From positions 1 to 11,024 of the forward strand of contig JBBRHH010000161.1 in assembly GCA_038222915.1 (NCBI GenBank): DNA of 11,024 nt, given 5' to 3'. Of the stretch, positions 6,957 through 11,024 are shown one piece after another. This DNA comes from JBBRHH01 sp038222915. GTDB lineage: Bacteria > Planctomycetota > Phycisphaerae > Tepidisphaerales > Tepidisphaeraceae. Under the pieces are notes generated by a model. The model was given only the letters and a program-made list of their open reading frames with translations, made no database searches and was not told the DNA's origin. The position numbers and the translations under genes are program-made. Within the stretch, counting starts at the first letter, position 1. Each line of letters begins with the position of its first letter.

Positions 6957-9900
6957 ATGTGTGGCATTGCCGGCATTATTGCCAGAGACCGTGAACTGAC
7001 GGCGACGGCGTTGCCGGCGATGGTGAGCGCCCAACTGCACCGCGGACCTGATGATGGTGGTCAAGCCATCCTACCCTTTGGCCAACGTTTTCTGGGCTTG
7101 GGGCACCGAAGATTATCGATTCTAGATCTGTCCAGCGCGGGCCATCAGCCGATGGTTCATCCCGACACGCGCGATCACATCGTCTTTAACGGTGAGATCT
7201 ACAACTTTCAGGCGCTTCGTCGGGAAATGGAAAATGACGGCGAGCGATTTCGAGGCCATAGTGACACCGAAGTACTTCTGCATGGCCTGAGCCGCTGGGG
7301 CCCCGAATTTCTGCGTCGTCTCGAGGGGATGTATGCGCTCCTCTTTTACGATGCCCGGCAGCAGCGAATCTTGGCTGTTCGAGATCCTCTTGGCATTAAA
7401 CCGTTGTATGTCTATGAAAAAGATGGCCTGGTGCTTTTCGCAAGCGAAGTGCGGTCCATTTTGGCCGCTGGTGTTGTTGATCGAAAACTTAACATGCAAG
7501 CCGTCGCCACCTACCTCGCCTTTGGTGCGGTGCAGGCCCCGAACACCATATTTCAGGACATCGAATCGTTCCCTCCGGGCAGCCATCGATATTTTGACGC
7601 CTCCACAAACGGCCCGCCGAATCCTGCGGTAAAATTCTGGGATTTTCCCAGCCCTGGTGCGTCTCAGGGTTATAGCGAAAGCGATATCGTACAGTCCGTT
7701 CATGACACCTTGACTGCGTCGGTTCGGGATCATTTGGTGAGTGATGTTCCGGTTGGCGTGATGCTTTCAAGCGGCTTGGATAGTTCCATTATTAGTGCCA
7801 TCGCCGCTCGGCACTCGAGCCACATGCGAAGCTTCGCGGTCGGATTTGCTGATGAGCCGGATTTGAGCGAGTTGGAGATGGCGCGTGAGACAGCGCGAAT
7901 TTACGGCTTGGAACATACCGAGATTGACATCACCGGTAAGGAAGCCGAAGAGTCCGCCACAAAGTGGCTGGCAACACTCGATCAACCGTCGTTCGATGGG
8001 TTGAACGTCTATATCATTTCACGCGTTGTGCGGGCACAGGGTATTCGTGTGGCCTTGTCAGGCTTGGGCGGCGATGAACTCTTCGGGGGGTATCCGTCCT
8101 TCACGGATGTGCCGCAACTGTACCGCTTCCTCAAAATCCCGCGACTGTTGCCAAAATCTGTGAGATTATTCATCGGGCGCGCGGTGACGAATAACACATC
8201 TCAATCGACCAAGCAGAAGATCGCGGACATTCTTCGTGGGGATGGGAGCATCCTGCATTTGTACTTTCAGCGGCGCCGCGTAATGTCCGACCTGCAACTG
8301 AGCCGGTTGGGCGTCCGGTACCAGGACCTGGGTTTGCTCAACAGTTACATGCCACCTATGGCCTTGGAAGACGTCCATGTCAATTCATCTGATCTCATCG
8401 CATCGATATCGCAACTCGAGACTCGTTTTTATATGGGAAACGTCTTGTTGCGCGATAGCGACACGAATGGAATGGCGCACGGCTTGGAAATACGCGTACC
8501 AATGCTCGATCAGCGAATGTTGAACCTCGCCTTTGGATTGCAGGGAAAGACGCTGATGCCGCATGGCTGCGCCCCCAAGCACTTGTTGCGACGGGCATTC
8601 ATTGACGATCTTCGACCAGAACTGCTGTCGCAGCGAAAACGCGGTTTTATACTTCCGCTGAAGCGATGGATGCGCGGACCGTTGCGCGAATTGTGCCAAA
8701 GCGGCTTGGCTGCGTTGAAATCTATGGGTCTGGTTGATCCGGCGGGCGTTGACTCATTATGGAACGCGTTCCTAGATGAGCCGGAATCCACGATCTGGTC
8801 GCGCACTTTTACACTCTGCGTACTCGGCATCTACCTGCAGCAGATCGGTGGAATTCAATCTGCCGCGCCGTCGAGAAATGAACTTGGCGATGCCGCTCCA
8901 GATGTTCCGCCCGCGCCTGCTATCGACCGCCCGTCCGTCGCAATCATAAATAATTCCTATACACCGTATCGTGATCACCTTGAGCGCCGCATTGTTGACG
9001 AAGTTCCCGAAATGCGGCTGTACAGCATTTACACACACGAGGAAAGCAACTCGCCATGGCCATTCGCACCAAGTCCGCAGACTCATCCTGTTCTTTTTGG
9101 ACCAAATGAACCCGCCATGAATCAGGAGCGACCCATCCGTTACGCGCTGCATGAACTGCGCAAGGGTGGTCGCATCATTGATTATCTTAAGTTACGCAAC
9201 ATTAGCGCAGTTGTAATGATGGGCTACAATGACGTTGGGCGTCTACGCGTCATGCGATGGTGCAGTCGACACAACGTGCCATGCTTCCTCTTCGGCGACA
9301 GTAACATCCGTGGCGACCATACGCGGGGGCTGAAAAGCCTCCTCAAGAAGGTCCTCCTCACCAATGTTGTAGGCATGTGCCGAGGATTTATGGTGTGCGG
9401 CCGTTTGGGTACGGCCTACTTTCAAAAATACGGTGCCGCCGAAGACCGAATTTTCTACTTCCCATATGAGCCGGACTACGAGCTCATCTGGAAGCTTGGC
9501 GCGAGTCGCCTGACCGCCATGAAGGAAAAATTTGATCTAAAAGATCATCGGCGTCGGATCGTCTGCAGTGGTCGGCAAATTGAGGTCAAGCGTCCCGACC
9601 AGGTGATCGATGCCTTTGCGGCTATTGCTGAACAGCGGCCAGAATGGGACTTGGTCATGGTTGGGAGTGGACGCCTTCATGATGAACTTGTTGCGCGCGT
9701 TCCGATCGGGCTCGAAAATCGGGTGATCTGGACCGGATTCGTCTCCGATCAAGCCGACGTCAGCGCCGTTTATCTTCTCTCCGACATCATGGTGCTCGCC
9801 AGCAGCTATGAGCCATGGGGTCTGGTGATCAATGAGGCGGCAGCCGCGGGTATGGCGATTGTCAGCAGTGATGTCGTCGGGGCTAGCGCAGAACTCGTTC

Positions 9901-10106
9901 AAAATGGCGTCAACGGATGCACTTTCCCAACCGGCGATCTACAAAAGCTGATTGAATGTCTACTAAATGTAACTGCGCCAGAGAAAATCGATGCCTTTAA
10001 AGCTGGCTCGACGCAAGTGCTGAAAGACTGGCGTCGCCGCGGCGATCCAATACGTGGCCTTAAATCGGCACTTCGTTGGAGTGGTGTGCTGCGGCACCTT
10101 GAATGA
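6957..10106 (+). CDS. Fusion of glutamine-hydrolysing asparagine synthetase (AsnB type) and GT4 glycosyltransferase
   Basis: The protein has 1049 residues. Residues 1-635 are a full AsnB-type enzyme. The class II glutaminase domain has nucleophile Cys2 (MCGIAG, which fixes the start), HRGPDD (28-33), RRLSILD (51-57), FNGEIYN (77-83) and SDTE (102-105). The synthetase domain has PP-loop SSGLDSS (271-277, Ser where Gly is usual at the second position), LSGLGGDELFGGY (367-379), EIRVPMLD (511-518) and RKRGF (560-564). This chemistry uses Gln and ATP to amidate an acyl-adenylate. A Pro/Ala-rich linker (about 636-658) leads to a complete GT4 domain (659-1049) with CSGRQIEVKRPD (870-881) and EX7E pair Glu952/Glu960 in EPWGLVINE. 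Stand-alone AsnB is usually 500-650 residues. Amidotransferase homologues are common in exopolysaccharide loci, so the substrate may be a sugar acid or other carboxylate rather than aspartate. It follows the first glycosyltransferase by 139 bp, probably in the same operon or under a weak local promoter. No strong ribosome binding site is seen. Confidence 0.92.
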   Translation: MCGIAGIIARDRELTATALPAMVSAQLHRGPDDGGQAILPFGQRFLGLGHRRLSILDLSSAGHQPMVHPDTRDHIVFNGEIYNFQALRREMENDGERFRGHSDTEVLLHGLSRWGPEFLRRLEGMYALLFYDARQQRILAVRDPLGIKPLYVYEKDGLVLFASEVRSILAAGVVDRKLNMQAVATYLAFGAVQAPNTIFQDIESFPPGSHRYFDASTNGPPNPAVKFWDFPSPGASQGYSESDIVQSVHDTLTASVRDHLVSDVPVGVMLSSGLDSSIISAIAARHSSHMRSFAVGFADEPDLSELEMARETARIYGLEHTEIDITGKEAEESATKWLATLDQPSFDGLNVYIISRVVRAQGIRVALSGLGGDELFGGYPSFTDVPQLYRFLKIPRLLPKSVRLFIGRAVTNNTSQSTKQKIADILRGDGSILHLYFQRRRVMSDLQLSRLGVRYQDLGLLNSYMPPMALEDVHVNSSDLIASISQLETRFYMGNVLLRDSDTNGMAHGLEIRVPMLDQRMLNLAFGLQGKTLMPHGCAPKHLLRRAFIDDLRPELLSQRKRGFILPLKRWMRGPLRELCQSGLAALKSMGLVDPAGVDSLWNAFLDEPESTIWSRTFTLCVLGIYLQQIGGIQSAAPSRNELGDAAPDVPPAPAIDRPSVAIINNSYTPYRDHLERRIVDEVPEMRLYSIYTHEESNSPWPFAPSPQTHPVLFGPNEPAMNQERPIRYALHELRKGGRIIDYLKLRNISAVVMMGYNDVGRLRVMRWCSRHNVPCFLFGDSNIRGDHTRGLKSLLKKVLLTNVVGMCRGFMVCGRLGTAYFQKYGAAEDRIFYFPYEPDYELIWKLGASRLTAMKEKFDLKDHRRRIVCSGRQIEVKRPDQVIDAFAAIAEQRPEWDLVMVGSGRLHDELVARVPIGLENRVIWTGFVSDQADVSAVYLLSDIMVLASSYEPWGLVINEAAAAGMAIVSSDVVGASAELVQNGVNGCTFPTGDLQKLIECLLNVTAPEKIDAFKAGSTQVLKDWRRRGDPIRGLKSALRWSGVLRHLE

Positions 10107-10116
10107 GATTGATAGT

Positions 10117-10926
10117 TCAGCACAACCCATATCGCACCAGCGCCCCATGTACGCCATGGTCATTGTTCGAAGGCGCAACCCAATCGGCCGCCGCCTTTAC
10201 GATCGGATGCGCGTTGTCCATCGCAACGCCAACCCCGGCCGCTTCGATCATCTCCAGATCGTTGGGCGCATCGCCGATCGCCATCACATTCCCCATCTCA
10301 ATCCCGTAGTGGCGCGCCACACATTTCAGAGCCTCCGCTTTGCTCACTTCGTGATGGGCCAACTGAAGCAGATCCGGGTCCTGCCGCACAATCCATGCAC
10401 GGTCTGAATATCGCTCACGCAATAACTTCTCAAGTTCATCCATGACACCCGGCTCGCCGAGAAACATCAGCTTGGTCAACGGCGCTGCACAAACCGCTTC
10501 AAGCGGCCCGATCACATCCGGCCTGAACAGCTTCGCTGTTTGCGTCGCATATTTGTCGTCAAATCGGTCCGTCAACCATCGATCCAGCACTTCGCATGAC
10601 ACGAGCAAATCAGGCCAGCGCCCGCGCCCGAACCGGATCATCTCCAACGCCAATCCCCCGTCGATCGGCCGATGAAAAAGCGGTCGTCGCTCGCCTTCAT
10701 CCCAGATCAACGCGCCGTTGCAATTGATCTGAACCGAATCGAGCGCCAGTTGCTGATAGATATGCCGCACCGCTCGGGGCGGCCGCGCTGAGGCAATCAC
10801 CACCCGGATTTCCTGGGCCGCCAAACACCGAAGCGCCCCGACGGTCTGCTCGCTGACCTCCTTCGAGTCGTTCAGCAGCGTGCCATCCAGATCGATCGCA
10901 ACTAGTCGAATGTTGGGCCGTTGCAC
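10117..10926 (-). CDS. Cof-type HAD-superfamily hydrolase (sugar phosphatase-like)
   Basis: The protein has 269 residues, normal for the Cof/YidA group (HAD subclass IIB), which are cytoplasmic Mg-dependent phosphatases of sugar phosphates and related metabolites. Motif I is IDLDGTLL with nucleophile Asp12 and acid/base Asp14. Motif II is Ser46 in VIASARP. Motif III is Lys196 in EVSKAEAL. Motif IV is GDAPNDLEM with Asp219 and Asp223. The C2-type cap lies between motifs II and III (about residues 80-185). The start is GTG (10924-10926): an in-frame TAG lies four codons upstream with no ATG between, and motif I begins at residue 11, so the start is well constrained. A GAGGTG about 15 nt upstream is a distant ribosome-site candidate. 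The gene converges on the AsnB-GT gene with 10 bp between stops and follows the SRPBCC-like gene by 35 bp, probably co-transcribed with it. The exact substrate is unknown. Confidence 0.93.
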   Translation of the reverse strand: MQRPNIRLVAIDLDGTLLNDSKEVSEQTVGALRCLAAQEIRVVIASARPPRAVRHIYQQLALDSVQINCNGALIWDEGERRPLFHRPIDGGLALEMIRFGRGRWPDLLVSCEVLDRWLTDRFDDKYATQTAKLFRPDVIGPLEAVCAAPLTKLMFLGEPGVMDELEKLLRERYSDRAWIVRQDPDLLQLAHHEVSKAEALKCVARHYGIEMGNVMAIGDAPNDLEMIEAAGVGVAMDNAHPIVKAAADWVAPSNNDHGVHGALVRYGLC

Positions 10927-10961
10927 GACGACATTCTAGCCCACCTCAGTCCTGGAAGTCG

Positions 10962-11024
10962 TCAATGGCTCTCCAGGTACGCCTCCAATTTATCAAACGA
11001 TCCAGTCCAACCCTGCGTCATGCC
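10962..11024 (-). CDS. SRPBCC/AHSA1-like domain protein, last 20 codons (rest outside window)
   Basis: On the minus strand the window's right end opens into a frame of 20 codons ending in TGA (complement of 10962-10964). The residues MTQGWTGSFDKLEAYLES match the typical end of AHSA1/SRPBCC (START-like) proteins, where a GW-T-S-D-L-YL pattern forms the closing helix that packs over the ligand cavity. The fragment is too short for functional detail. It is co-directional with the HAD gene, whose GTG start is 35 bp downstream, so the two may form an operon. Confidence 0.65.
   Translation of the reverse strand, partial: GMTQGWTGSFDKLEAYLESH

Noticed and set aside
10054..10407. A 117-codon plus-strand frame overlapping the end of the AsnB-GT gene and the HAD gene
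   Set aside because: It overlaps two well-supported genes, is antisense to the HAD catalytic motif region, and its product is unlike any family I recognise.
1..11024. tRNA or rRNA genes, CRISPR arrays, insertion sequences, integrase or attachment sites
   Set aside because: No cloverleaf-like, regularly spaced repeat, transposase or recombinase signal was seen; nearly all bases are accounted for by the listed genes.

Overview
The window comes from a Gram-negative-type bacterium with moderately high GC. The gene mix is a TPR protein, ClpB, a secreted AlkP-superfamily protein with an aspartate/glycine-rich N-terminal segment, and very large fused polysaccharide enzymes. It fits Planctomycetota best, with Acidobacteriota or Verrucomicrobiota as alternatives. 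This is a judgement from protein style, not a placement.

Layout from left to right: (1) the 3' end of a TPR-repeat protein gene (+, 1-531); (2) clpB (-, 545-3169), convergent with the TPR gene and only 13 bp from it; (3) a 256 bp divergent intergenic region that holds a long bulged hairpin, overlapped by a second inverted repeat, in the clpB leader; (4) a predicted exported AlkP-superfamily phosphodiesterase-like protein (+, 3426-4919); (5) a 131 bp gap with a very good extended -10 promoter; (6) a two-gene polysaccharide module (+): a GT-B glycosyltransferase carrying an extra, incomplete GT N-domain (5051-6817), then a 1049-residue fusion of a glutamine-dependent asparagine synthetase (AsnB) with a complete GT4 glycosyltransferase (6957-10106); (7) a convergent Cof-type HAD phosphatase (-, 10117-10926, GTG start); (8) the last 20 codons of an SRPBCC/AHSA1-like protein (-, 10962-11024).

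The flanks look like housekeeping or general-physiology genes (chaperone, phosphatase). The centre, 4936-10106, looks like part of a surface or exopolysaccharide locus. The two module genes contribute two complete GT4 enzymes, one degenerate GT N-domain and one amidotransferase/ATP-dependent amide synthetase. They could cooperate in building a sugar polymer bearing an amide or amino-acid substituent, but the substrate cannot be read from the sequence. There are no tRNA, rRNA, IS, CRISPR or phage features, and no gene-free stretch longer than 300 bases. The most notable observations are the AsnB-GT4 fusion, the GT carrying a relic GT domain, the AlkP-like protein that seems to lack half of one metal site, and the alternative hairpins ahead of clpB.
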